Positions 1 to 7,442 of a stretch of 64,000 bases of DNA are shown in pieces. The stretch is from Xylophilus sp. (GTDB taxonomy: Bacteria > Pseudomonadota > Gammaproteobacteria > Burkholderiales > Burkholderiaceae_C). The DNA lies in NCBI GenBank assembly GCA_009914555.1, contig WNDY01000002.1:1-64000 (forward strand), given 5' to 3'. Position 1 is the first letter of the stretch. Each line of letters begins with the position of its first letter. Both the position numbers and the translations under genes were made by a program. The notes below the pieces were generated by a model, which saw only the letters and a list, made by a program, of their open reading frames with translations, did not search any database and was not told the origin of the DNA.

Positions 1-398
1 ACCCTGAATGTGCCTTCGTGCGCTTTCATCGTTGCGTACTTCACTTGGGCTGTTTGGCGAAGTACGCCGCCGCTTTTTTTAGGAAAGCGTTCTCCTCCTC
101 CAGCCGCGCCACTTCACGTTTGAGCCGCGCATGTTCGGCCAACTCCAAGCGTTGTGCCTGATCGTCCTGGTCGTGCCGCCGCGCCTGGGCGCGCCAACTG
201 TACAGCTGGGCAGGCTGCAACCCCAGATCACGAGCCACCGTGGTTACCCCTTCTGTGGCCGCTCGCAACAGTGCCTGCTGCCTGAACTCCAGGCTGAACT
301 CCTGCCCCTTTCTGCCTGCCTTGCTCTTGGTCATCGTCCACCTCCTATTGCGATAGTTAATCGCTTATAGGGGTGTCCGTGAAACGGGGGCAAGATCA
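1..398 (-). mobile_element. IS3-family insertion sequence, partial (left end)
   Basis: The minus strand carries an IS3-type orfA (41-334). Beyond its start the sequence ends in TGATCTTGCCCCC when read inward from position 398 on the minus strand, which resembles the TG-starting, CCCC-rich terminal inverted repeats of IS3-family elements. The second reading frame (orfB, the DDE integrase) and the other end lie left of the window, so the element is incomplete here. Its end at 398 coincides exactly with the point where an ASCH-domain gene loses its reading frame, so this is an insertion into that gene. The target duplication cannot be seen because only one junction is in the window. Confidence 0.75.
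41..334 (-). CDS. IS3-family transposase OrfA
   Basis: This 97-residue protein is the helix-turn-helix subunit of an IS3-family transposase and normally acts fused by -1 frameshifting to the OrfB integrase. The N-terminal half has the typical FSLEFRQQALLRA start and an HTH (about residues 24-50, with the LQPAQLYSWRAQ helix). The C-terminal half is a leucine-zipper-like stretch (LKREVARLEEENAFLKKAAAYF) found in OrfA proteins. A good ribosome site (AGGAGG) precedes the ATG. OrfB is expected to the left, outside the window. Confidence 0.88.
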   Translation of the reverse strand: MTKSKAGRKGQEFSLEFRQQALLRAATEGVTTVARDLGLQPAQLYSWRAQARRHDQDDQAQRLELAEHARLKREVARLEEENAFLKKAAAYFAKQPK

Positions 399-439
399 AT
401 CAGCCATGCCCAAGGCTGACGGATGGAGAGGGCCTTCAT
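398..439 (-). pseudogene. ASCH-domain protein, 5' remnant cut by the IS
   Basis: Reading from the ATG at 439 leftward gives MKALSIRQPWAWLI, the characteristic opening of ASCH-domain proteins, a small beta-barrel RNA-binding or nucleoside-modifying fold common in phages. After 14 codons the frame enters the IS at position 398 and the ASCH sequence ends. The start lies 3 bp downstream of the preceding leftward gene's end (442), so this was the next gene of the leftward operon. The remainder, if still present, should lie on the other side of the IS. The family call rests on a short but distinctive motif. Confidence 0.7.
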
Positions 440-441
440 GG

Positions 442-1221
442 TCAGCCCTCTTTGCCGACCTGCTGCTGGGCCTCGATCTGTGCGCGGCGCGTGTCGTAGT
501 GCTCGCGGCAGCAGAAACCTTGCCCCATCCAGAGGCTGTTCGACGGCCTGCCGCAGCAGCAGGCTGGGAACGGGTCGGAGCGGTTGGCATCGAAGTACGC
601 CTGCGCCTCCTTGCCGTAGGGTTCGTCTTCGTCGGGGATGAGGCCGGGGCCGACGAGGCCGTTGTGGATCCAGTTCATGGCTTCTTTGGCTCCCTTGCCG
701 TGCTGCCATTCAATCCACGCGGCCTGCTGGGCCACCGTCATGTCGTGGATGATCTTGCCCAGGTCGTTGAGGGTGCGCTTCAGGCGCGTGACTTCATCGC
801 CTTCCGCAGGTTGCGCCGGATGTTTCGGCCAGCCTGGCAGACTGGTGGCCACGGCACCGCCGGCGGTCGCATACCACTCGATCATTTCCGCCACGCGGCG
901 CACGGCGCGCTTGTCCTCTTCCTGCTCGTCGCGGGTCTGTGGGAACATCGCACCGCGTCGCGCGGCCTCGTCGCCCACGGCGCGGATGGCGGAGACGATG
1001 CCCTGGTAGGCCACCGGCGCGCCGGGCTCCTGTTCGCCTTCGGGCTTCAGCAGCGTGGGCAGCGCGCAGACCAGCAGGAAGCGCCACACGCTGCGCCAGT
1101 CGTCGAAGCCGACTTCGGCACGCACCTTGTGGTACTGGTTGTTGTAGGCTTCGTGGCAGGCTTTCTCGTCATTGGCGAGGGCTTCGCAGCGTTGTGCGAA
1201 GGCAGGCTTGTTCTGTTCCAT
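442..1221 (-). CDS. phage protein of unknown function
   Basis: This 259-residue soluble protein is of no family I can name. The ATG at 1221 is chosen because AGGG lies about 8 bp upstream; a longer reading would need a TTG at 1251 and would overlap the gene before it. The C-terminal part has a cysteine cluster (ACCCGRPSN then FCCREHYDTRR) that could bind a metal. The central part is acidic and rich in predicted helix (DEQEEDKRAVRRVAEMIEWYA). It sits in the leftward operon just before the interrupted ASCH gene. Confidence 0.6.
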   Translation of the reverse strand: MEQNKPAFAQRCEALANDEKACHEAYNNQYHKVRAEVGFDDWRSVWRFLLVCALPTLLKPEGEQEPGAPVAYQGIVSAIRAVGDEAARRGAMFPQTRDEQEEDKRAVRRVAEMIEWYATAGGAVATSLPGWPKHPAQPAEGDEVTRLKRTLNDLGKIIHDMTVAQQAAWIEWQHGKGAKEAMNWIHNGLVGPGLIPDEDEPYGKEAQAYFDANRSDPFPACCCGRPSNSLWMGQGFCCREHYDTRRAQIEAQQQVGKEG

Positions 1222-1231
1222 TGGGGTGTCC

Positions 1232-1435
1232 CTATCGTTTTTCGGTTGCAATCCTGGGGAACTGCATCGGCAGGATGTCGCCCGGCATCGTGCGTCCGTC
1301 CAGGTCGGTGTCGATCACGACGGCGCCGCATTTCGCGCACCACCGGACGACGGTGTAGGCGTCGGGGGCCATGCTGTACGGTTGCCGCCCGACTTCGCGC
1401 AGGTCATGCGCGCCACGGTCGAATGCGCAGGCCAT
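1232..1435 (-). CDS. small protein with one CxxC knuckle
   Basis: This is a 67-residue protein. The only in-frame ATG after the upstream stop (1438-1440) is at 1435, giving near-contiguous genes typical of this operon. The centre holds WCAKCGAVVIDTD, a single CxxC pair like half of a zinc ribbon, so it might dimerise around a metal or bind one with other ligands. Function is unknown. Confidence 0.6.
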   Translation of the reverse strand: MACAFDRGAHDLREVGRQPYSMAPDAYTVVRWCAKCGAVVIDTDLDGRTMPGDILPMQFPRIATEKR

Positions 1436-1437
1436 AG

Positions 1438-1695
1438 CTATTCCGGCGCCACGCAGATGTGCTTGCCGTTCTTGTTTAGGCGCGGCGTGATTCCGCCGCC
1501 CGGCGAAACAAGGTATTGGCAGCCGGTCAGCGCGTCCGTGACGGGCTTGACGCCGCTGCGGCCGCCGCCCCATGAACCCTTGTCAGTGTCGTCGCGTCCG
1601 ATGGGCGTGAGGGAAATGGCCCACGAAAAAACGAGGCCGACGATGAAAAGCCAGGACAGCCAGAGGGCGAATTGCTTGAGTGTTGCGAGTTCCAT
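1438..1695 (-). CDS. membrane-anchored DUF6440-like protein
   Basis: This is an 85-residue protein. Residues about 10-30 (FALWLSWLFIVGLVFSWAI) form one transmembrane segment. The C-terminal part (TGCQYLVSPGGGITPRLNKNGK) resembles the short DUF6440-type module, whose usual ending is a GGGITPLLDxDGKP-like sequence. It is probably an inner-membrane protein with a small domain outside or inside the membrane. The family match is from memory of the motif and the role is unknown. Confidence 0.6.
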   Translation of the reverse strand: MELATLKQFALWLSWLFIVGLVFSWAISLTPIGRDDTDKGSWGGGRSGVKPVTDALTGCQYLVSPGGGITPRLNKNGKHICVAPE

Positions 1696-1746
1696 GTGCG
1701 GGGCTCCTTTCCCGCCCAGGCTTGCGCCCAGGCGGGGCGCTGGTGG

Positions 1747-2577
1747 TTACGGCTTGCCGGAGACGACAGGGAAGCCGGTCGCTTCCTTGATGCGGCCCAG
1801 CTCGTCGGTGACGGCGGTCTTGAACACGCGGTCGGGGCGGATGAGCTCGTACCAGAAGGTCAGCTTGCCGTCCTTCTCGCGGTACTTCAGGCGCGCTTCC
1901 AGCGGGTAGGCGCTGGTGCTGCCGTCGAACACCGGCAGGCCCAGGGTGAAACGCTCGAACGCCTGCATGGTCGTCCGGGTTTCCTGCGTCGAATCATCGA
2001 CGAACTCGAACTGCACGCCGCCGTCTTGCAGATTGACCTTGCTGCGCAGCTTCTTGTCGGAGTTGGCCTCGAAGCCCAGCGCCATCTTCAGGATGTCGGC
2101 GCCGGACGGCATACCGGCCACGCTGGCGATGTCGGACAGGTTTTTTTCCAGCCAGGCCGCGAAGTCGATCTGGCTGAAGTGCTGCTTGTTGCGGGACAGC
2201 CAGCGTTTCCACTCCACGGCCTGCGCGGGCTGGAACTTGCACTGGTGGTCACGCCACTGGGCCGCGCCGGCGTCGGTGCCGTGGTCGTTGAGCACGCCGA
2301 TCAGGTTGAAGCGGCTGGCCTCGGCGTCGATGTCCGCGAAGATGGTGGTGGTGTCGGTGGCGCCGTGCTTCTTCGTGTAGTGGATGAAGCTGTCGGTGTC
2401 GGTGATCGTGACCTCGGCGCGCTTGCGCGTGGGCACGGGCAGCAGGATTTCCAGGTCGTGGACTTTGTAGCCATCGGGCACGGCCACGAAGGGGATACCG
2501 CCGTGGCTGGTCACGGGCTGCACGCTGGCAGCGCCGGCGGCGAGCGCGGTCTGGATGTTGTCGGTGGTTTGTTCCAT
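1747..2577 (-). CDS. DUF2303 family phage protein (YfdQ-like)
   Basis: This 276-residue protein resembles the DUF2303/YfdQ family, found in many temperate phages and E. coli cryptic prophage CPS-53. Recognisable stretches are the N-terminal DGYKVHDLEILLPVP and the SFIHYTKKHG motif, then the central FAAWLEKNLSDIA segment. Length fits the family. The biochemical role is not established; the gene usually sits, as here, in the early leftward operon near recombination genes. A smaller partner gene lies immediately upstream in transcription (2611-2964). Confidence 0.75.
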   Translation of the reverse strand: MEQTTDNIQTALAAGAASVQPVTSHGGIPFVAVPDGYKVHDLEILLPVPTRKRAEVTITDTDSFIHYTKKHGATDTTTIFADIDAEASRFNLIGVLNDHGTDAGAAQWRDHQCKFQPAQAVEWKRWLSRNKQHFSQIDFAAWLEKNLSDIASVAGMPSGADILKMALGFEANSDKKLRSKVNLQDGGVQFEFVDDSTQETRTTMQAFERFTLGLPVFDGSTSAYPLEARLKYREKDGKLTFWYELIRPDRVFKTAVTDELGRIKEATGFPVVSGKP

Positions 2578-2610
2578 GAGGAATAGGCTCCTTGGTTGCG
2601 GGTGGTGGGA

Positions 2611-2964
2611 CTACTGGACGGCCTTCAGCTCGCGCACCGGGTCGGGTGCGCCGGACTTGAGGTCGAGCTTGGTTTGGCGCGGGTCTTCGCCAATGAGGTT
2701 GCCTTCGGGCGTCGCCCAGAGCAGCGATTCGGGCGGCAGGCCCTTGGGCTTGGTGATGCTCACGTCCGCCTTGACCGCCATCGCGCCGGCGGTGGAGGGC
2801 TTGACGGCAATCTTCAGCGTCAGCGTGCCGGCCTTCTGATGCGAGGCGACGGCGTTGATGAGTTCGCTGAACTTCGCGCCCGCCACGTCCATGATGGGCA
2901 GCAGGTCGCCGTCCTCGGTTTCGAGGCGGACGGACGCGAGGTTTTCGTTAAGCGGCTTCGACAT
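2611..2964 (-). CDS. small phage protein next to the DUF2303 gene
   Basis: This 117-residue soluble protein starts at an ATG preceded by AAAGGAAAT. It is lysine-rich and has a repeated beta-like pattern (TLTLKIAVKP, VKADVSITKPKG). Its position directly before the DUF2303 gene recalls the yfdP-yfdQ pair of E. coli prophages, which suggests a linked role, but I cannot confirm homology. It has no signal peptide, membrane segment or catalytic motif that I can see. Confidence 0.6.
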   Translation of the reverse strand: MSKPLNENLASVRLETEDGDLLPIMDVAGAKFSELINAVASHQKAGTLTLKIAVKPSTAGAMAVKADVSITKPKGLPPESLLWATPEGNLIGEDPRQTKLDLKSGAPDPVRELKAVQ

Positions 2965-3000
2965 TTCGGGATTTCCTTTCAGGTTGGTGGGTGAAGCGGG

Positions 3001-4014
3001 CTACGCGGCCAAAGCCACGGCGTCCGCCGGGGCCTGGATGTCCGTGGCGTCCAAGATGTCGATGCCGACGCGGTGGGCGACGTGCATTTCCAGATGGGCA
3101 CCTTCGGATTTCTGCCAGCCGGGCAACATGGCGATAGCGTCGCAGCCCAGCAGTTCGAGCAAATCGACCCGCAGGCAGTCCTTCCAGCCCTTGCCGGGGT
3201 CGGGGTTGAGGTCGGCGGGATTCACCACGTCGTAGCCCAGCGCGCGCAGGCGCGCAGCCTCGGCGTGGAAGGCCGGGAAGTTGTGCTCGGGCAGGCCGGA
3301 CATCGGGCCGCTGATGTAGATGCGGCGCTTCTTCGGCTTGCTGTGCTCGATGGCCTTGTTGGGGTCAGCGGTACGCCAGTCGGGCCAGTCGCGGGCCTCG
3401 TTCTTGGCCTGCTTCGCAACCAGCGTGCGGATGATGACTTTCGGCGATGCGCCGGCGCGCCATGCGCCATCGAGGGCCAGAATCACCACGTCGATCCACT
3501 CTTCGATGTCGTCCGGCTTGCTGCCGATTTCGCGCAGCTCCTTATTGATGTGGTCGATCACGCCCTGGGTGCGGCGGCCCGGCCCGAAGGTCTTGCGCGA
3601 GAACTCGGCCTGGCGCTCCAAGTGCGCGTAGAAGTCGAAGGGCTTGCCGCCACGGCGCGGATACATGGCGTCGGGCATGGCACGCCCGAACAGGGCGTAG
3701 GGGCCGTCCTCGGTGTCGTAGATTTCCAGCAGCATCCAGCCGTCGCCATCGGGCGGCGTGGGCGTCCAGTAACTGCAATCCGGGTCGCCGGAATCGAAGT
3801 AGCGTTCCGAAACGTCGTGGGGCGCATCGGATTCCATGCCGACGAAGGCCGATTCGATGCCGAACACGGCCAGCAGGTCGTCGTAGCGCACGCCCTCGTC
3901 GCAGGCTGGCAGATCGGGGTGGGTGAGGCGGCCGTTTTCATCGCGCACAATGGCACGCGGCGCCAGCAGCTTTTCGCGCAGGTCTTGCAGGTCTGGGCAA
4001 GTGGATTTGCTCAC
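3001..4014 (-). CDS. MazG-like dATP/dGTP pyrophosphohydrolase (DUF550) fused to DUF4406
   Basis: This 337-residue protein starts with a GTG that overlaps the previous stop (GTGA), with AGGA six bases upstream. Residues about 130-223 match DUF550, the dATP/dGTP diphosphohydrolase domain of the MazG superfamily. A KELRE segment (159ELRE162) and EEWIDVV (E172, D175) provide the ExxE and ExxD metal ligands. Residues about 228-320 match DUF4406, a nucleoside-2-deoxyribosyltransferase-like Rossmann domain (RRIYISGPMSGLPEHNFPAF, then AIAMLPGWQKSEGA). The first 125 residues are unassigned. Together they suggest nucleotide-pool processing, either hydrolysing host dNTPs or clearing modified ones. No PurZ, DatZ or modified-base polymerase is in the window. 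Confidence 0.8.
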   Translation of the reverse strand: MSKSTCPDLQDLREKLLAPRAIVRDENGRLTHPDLPACDEGVRYDDLLAVFGIESAFVGMESDAPHDVSERYFDSGDPDCSYWTPTPPDGDGWMLLEIYDTEDGPYALFGRAMPDAMYPRRGGKPFDFYAHLERQAEFSRKTFGPGRRTQGVIDHINKELREIGSKPDDIEEWIDVVILALDGAWRAGASPKVIIRTLVAKQAKNEARDWPDWRTADPNKAIEHSKPKKRRIYISGPMSGLPEHNFPAFHAEAARLRALGYDVVNPADLNPDPGKGWKDCLRVDLLELLGCDAIAMLPGWQKSEGAHLEMHVAHRVGIDILDATDIQAPADAVALAA

Positions 4015-4298
4015 GGGCAGTCCTTTCTTGGGGATAGTGATGTGGCCCCGCGTTCGTCCAGCTCCCGCCTCATGCGCGCCCAGGTGTCCGGGTGCATGAT
4101 GAGAAAGTTGCCGACGAGCATTGCGTGGGGGTCGGGGATTTGCGGGATGACGGTTCGGGTTGCTCGCCACGGCTTCCACGGGCGCGAGAACAGGCGTTCC
4201 CGCCACGCGCGGCGAACCTTGACCGGCGGGCCGGCCACGGTGAGCAAGGGGTTTGTCCGCACCTGCATCCCAATGAGGGAGCCGGGCGGGTAGTTCAT
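4011..4298 (-). CDS. small phage protein of unknown function
   Basis: This 95-residue, proline- and arginine-rich protein starts at 4298, where its ATG overlaps the stop of the preceding gene (ATGA). It ends overlapping the GTG of the pyrophosphohydrolase gene. The C-terminal segment (MLVGNFLIMHPDTWARMRRELD) looks like a conserved phage motif that I recognise without a name. Tight overlaps on both sides support it as a real, translationally coupled gene. Confidence 0.6.
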   Translation of the reverse strand: MNYPPGSLIGMQVRTNPLLTVAGPPVKVRRAWRERLFSRPWKPWRATRTVIPQIPDPHAMLVGNFLIMHPDTWARMRRELDERGATSLSPRKDCP

Positions 4299-5095
4299 GG
4301 CTGCGGTGCTGCGCCCATGAAGTCGAAAAGGGCGATCAGTTCCGCGAACTCGCTTTGGCCGCCACCGCCTGGGTTGAGAAGCCCCGTGTCGTTCACGCTG
4401 GCAGGGTCGATGAAGCAACTGTCGGCGATCAGCCTGCGCAACTTGGCTTGCTCCCTGCTGCCAGAATCAAGCCGTTCGATATAGGCTTTGGCCTCTTGCC
4501 AGTCGCGCTCTTCCATCTGGAATCGGTTGCTCCGGCGCCATGCGAACCCGCCAAGTTCATAGGCCAGATAATCGGGCTCGGAGCTCCATGCACCTTCCAG
4601 CAGCGCCCCGGTGATGTCGCAGGTGTAGAGCGCGTAGCTGTCCTCTTTCCCGAAGTAGATGCGCCCATCGTCGGAATATCGGTCGTATCCCAGTTCTTCG
4701 AGCTTCTTGTCCAGGGCGGAGGAAGATAGCGTCATTGATTCGACGCTTCCCTTGTCGCCCTCGATTTCCAGCCAGTAGGCGTCTTCGAGCGGCTTGACGC
4801 ATTGCCTTTTGATGAAGGCGATACGGCCCTTCAGCGATTTCGGCGGCTGCTTTCCCCACGCTTTCACGGGATCCGGCAGCGGTGCTGGCGGAAAAGCCTT
4901 GTTGTACGCCTCGATGCCAGCGTCCGTGAGCGAGTAGCCGAAGCACTTGAAAACGGGGTCATGGCGCTGAAGCAGGCCGGCATCGGCCATGCGTTCGGCT
5001 TCCTCCCAGTCCTTCTCGTCCAGCAGCATCGGGGCGCCGAAGTTCATCATGCTGGTGACAACCTGGCTAAGGATTCCGGTGCTGTCCCCGCTCAT
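4295..5095 (-). CDS. phage protein of unknown function
   Basis: This 266-residue soluble protein starts with an ATG that overlaps the upstream stop (ATGA). Residues about 25-70 (LDEKDWEEAERMADAGLLQR... YSLTDAGIEAY) look like a winged-helix fragment. The C-terminal half is acidic and helical, with no catalytic motif I can name. Its place among accessory genes of the leftward operon suggests a host-takeover or accessory role, by position only. Confidence 0.55.
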   Translation of the reverse strand: MSGDSTGILSQVVTSMMNFGAPMLLDEKDWEEAERMADAGLLQRHDPVFKCFGYSLTDAGIEAYNKAFPPAPLPDPVKAWGKQPPKSLKGRIAFIKRQCVKPLEDAYWLEIEGDKGSVESMTLSSSALDKKLEELGYDRYSDDGRIYFGKEDSYALYTCDITGALLEGAWSSEPDYLAYELGGFAWRRSNRFQMEERDWQEAKAYIERLDSGSREQAKLRRLIADSCFIDPASVNDTGLLNPGGGGQSEFAELIALFDFMGAAPQP

Positions 5096-5781
5096 GCTTC
5101 GCCCCTTTCCTCGCTATCGGTGGCCACCAGCGGAACCGAATCGACGATGCCCAGGATTTCGTTCAGGGCGTCGTACTTGCTGATGCCGTTCGGTTCCAGG
5201 TAGCGGTGCAGGACGCCAAGCACCTTGCGCAGCGCCTGCTTGGCCTGTTCGCCATCGGCAGTCGGCGGCGAGCTGCGGCTCACCAGGTAGGGCGCGGCGG
5301 CCAGCAGGCCCGCTTCCGTGCTGATGGACGGGGCGATCAGCCGGCCAGCGGCGGCGTGCCGCTCTGCGCATTGAGCCTCGGCAATTTGGAAGGCGTCGGT
5401 GGCGCGCTCCATGCGCGGGCTGCCGGCTAGGGTGATGCGCTCGCCGCGCTCCCAGAGGAACATGCAGAAGTTCGCCACGTCGCGCGGGTCGCCCTTCCAG
5501 AGGTGGCCCACCAGCATGTCGGTCAGTTCGTCGCCGGACACTTCCGCCTTGTCCTCCCAGCCGCCGCGCCCCTTCGCGCGAGCCACGGCCAGCTTGTCCT
5601 TCAGCACGACGGCGAAGCGATCCACGGCCTCGTCGTCGGGGTGAATGGCTTGGGCGTGCTCTTCGCTGTGCCCGAGTTCGCCGCACGGCTCCCAGCACTG
5701 AGAGCGGTTCGTACAGGCGTGCTCGCCCATGTGAGCGCCGTCGGGGCAGACCGCCGGCGCAGCTTGTTGAACGGTGCTCAT
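5092..5781 (-). CDS. phage early protein with conserved RGGWED segment
   Basis: This is a 229-residue protein. Residues about 12-45 contain several Cys and His (CPDGAHMGEHACTNRSQCWEPCGE) that could form a small zinc site. Residues about 52-115 carry VVLKDKLAVARAKGRGGWED and DVANFCMFLWERGE, a segment I recognise from many early-region proteins of temperate phages. Its function is unknown. The gene ends in an ATGA overlap with the following gene. Confidence 0.6.
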   Translation of the reverse strand: MSTVQQAAPAVCPDGAHMGEHACTNRSQCWEPCGELGHSEEHAQAIHPDDEAVDRFAVVLKDKLAVARAKGRGGWEDKAEVSGDELTDMLVGHLWKGDPRDVANFCMFLWERGERITLAGSPRMERATDAFQIAEAQCAERHAAAGRLIAPSISTEAGLLAAAPYLVSRSSPPTADGEQAKQALRKVLGVLHRYLEPNGISKYDALNEILGIVDSVPLVATDSEERGEA

Positions 5782-5790
5782 GGACTTCCC

Positions 5791-7440
5791 CTATGCGGCC
5801 ATGCTGTCGGCGATGCGCTGGCTGGCGGCTTCGAGGTCGATTTCGAGCAGCCAGGACACCACGACGGATTCATGGACACGGAAGTGCAGCGCCAGCGCGT
5901 CGATGATTTCGTCGTCGCTGGGGCGGCTCTTGCTGGTGGGCGCCGGGCTGGCGCGGGATACCGACGGCGCGGCGGAAGGCCGGGCCGTGGTGGTGGTTTT
6001 GGCCGTGGCCTGGGGCGCCGGGTCGGTCAGCGGAACGGCGGGCGTGGCGGCCTGCTGTTCGGCGCGCAGCTTCGCTTCGGCTTCGGCCTTCGCCTTGGCC
6101 TCTTCCTCCTGCCGGATGCGCGCGCGCTCGGTTTCCAGTCGTTCGGCCTCGGCTTTCTTGTGCGCGTCGATGCGCGCCGTTACCGCCAGCTTGAAGTCGT
6201 CGAACGGCTTGGCCGCGAGCTGTTGCAAGTCGGCCAGCAGCGCTCGGTATTCGGCGGCGTTGGCCTCGATCCAGCCCAGCTTCGTGCGCAGGTCGGCGGC
6301 CTGTTGCTCGGCGGCGATCTTGCCGTTCGCCAGGGCCGTATCCAGCTTGTCCTGCATACTTTCCAGCGTCTTCAGGCCCTTGATGACGCCCGCGAAGTCC
6401 GGCGTGGAAACGTCCATACGCAGGCCGGTAATTTCGCGCTGAAGCTCGGCGACGTGCGCGACGAATGCCTTGCGGGCCGTCTCCACCTTCTCCGCGCGCC
6501 GGCGCGTCTTTTCGCTTTCCAGCAGCTTTTCGGCCATGAGGCGGTTGTCGCGCGTCAGCTTGTAGAGCATGTCCTTCTGACGCTTGGCTTCATCGACGGT
6601 CTGGATTTGCGCCAGCATCATCGTCTCGGCGGAGTTCAGTGCGTCCTCGGCCTTCTTCAGCGCCTTGATTTGCGCGTCCAGGTCGATGAAGTCCTTGTCG
6701 GTTTCCGGCTCACGGATGAGGCGGTTTTCGAGGAAGTCGCGCAAGGCGGCCTCGAACACCTTGAAGTTGTCGCGCACCGTGATTTCACCGCTGATCTGCA
6801 CAGCCACCGTCGGCAGCGCCTGCACGACCTCGGCGACGATGACCGGCTTCGCCTCGGGCAGCACGTAGTCGGCAAGGTCGCGGTCGAACTGCGCCCAGCC
6901 CGCCTCGATGCGAACGAACCAGGCGGGATCCGGCAGCACTTCGACATGCACGCAATTCTCCGGCGTGCCGTCGGACACGGTGAAGATGACGCGCTTGGCA
7001 CCCGTCACCAGCATGATTTGCTGGCACTGGGGCATGTGCTCTTCGGGCAACACGCCGGCGGCCACGGAAGCGGCCAGTTCGGCGGCCCATTGCTTGTGCT
7101 CGAAGGCGGTGTCGTAGCCCATCGCCAGGCCGTCGCACGACGCCGACAGAATGCCGCCGGTGTCCTCGTTCGAGCACGTCACCGGGTAGAGGTCTTCGCC
7201 GATCAGGTCTTCGATGATGGGCCGCGCCATCGCTTCGACTTCATGGCCGTAGTCGAGGATGTTCACCTGCACCCAGTCGCTGAACTCCTTGGACGTGCCG
7301 GTGTGCTTTATGCGCAGCAGTTCGGAGCGCGTCGTTTTCTTCGACAGGCCCAGCATCGCGGCGGCCTCGCTGGCGCCGTGGTGGGTCAGGCGGAAGGCTT
7401 GCCACTCGGGGCTGCCCTGAACCAGGTCATGGATTTTCAT
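5791..7440 (-). CDS. YqaJ-type phage exonuclease with long coiled-coil C-terminus
   Basis: This is a lambda-exonuclease/YqaJ family nuclease that resects double-stranded ends for phage recombination. Starting at the ATG at 7440 (5 bp after the upstream gene) gives 549 residues. The PD-(D/E)xK core is visible: HDLVQGSPEWQAFRLTHHGASEA, E69 in GHEVEAMARP, D103 in SASCDGLAMG, and E114-x-K116 in TAFEHKQWAA. After about residue 225 the protein becomes a long, charged coiled coil, then a Ser/Thr/Ala/Pro linker and a short helical end, more than doubling the size of lambda exonuclease. It pairs with the presumed annealing protein encoded just upstream (7443-8528). Confidence 0.85.
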   Translation of the reverse strand: MKIHDLVQGSPEWQAFRLTHHGASEAAAMLGLSKKTTRSELLRIKHTGTSKEFSDWVQVNILDYGHEVEAMARPIIEDLIGEDLYPVTCSNEDTGGILSASCDGLAMGYDTAFEHKQWAAELAASVAAGVLPEEHMPQCQQIMLVTGAKRVIFTVSDGTPENCVHVEVLPDPAWFVRIEAGWAQFDRDLADYVLPEAKPVIVAEVVQALPTVAVQISGEITVRDNFKVFEAALRDFLENRLIREPETDKDFIDLDAQIKALKKAEDALNSAETMMLAQIQTVDEAKRQKDMLYKLTRDNRLMAEKLLESEKTRRRAEKVETARKAFVAHVAELQREITGLRMDVSTPDFAGVIKGLKTLESMQDKLDTALANGKIAAEQQAADLRTKLGWIEANAAEYRALLADLQQLAAKPFDDFKLAVTARIDAHKKAEAERLETERARIRQEEEAKAKAEAEAKLRAEQQAATPAVPLTDPAPQATAKTTTTARPSAAPSVSRASPAPTSKSRPSDDEIIDALALHFRVHESVVVSWLLEIDLEAASQRIADSMAA

Positions 7441-7442
7441 TC

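Noticed and set aside
373..1437. 354-codon plus-strand frame
   Set aside because: It opposes several contiguous leftward genes with ribosome sites and overlaps; no domain is evident.
3073..4293. 406-codon plus-strand frame opposite the pyrophosphohydrolase
   Set aside because: Shadow of the minus-strand gene that has MazG and DUF4406 motifs.
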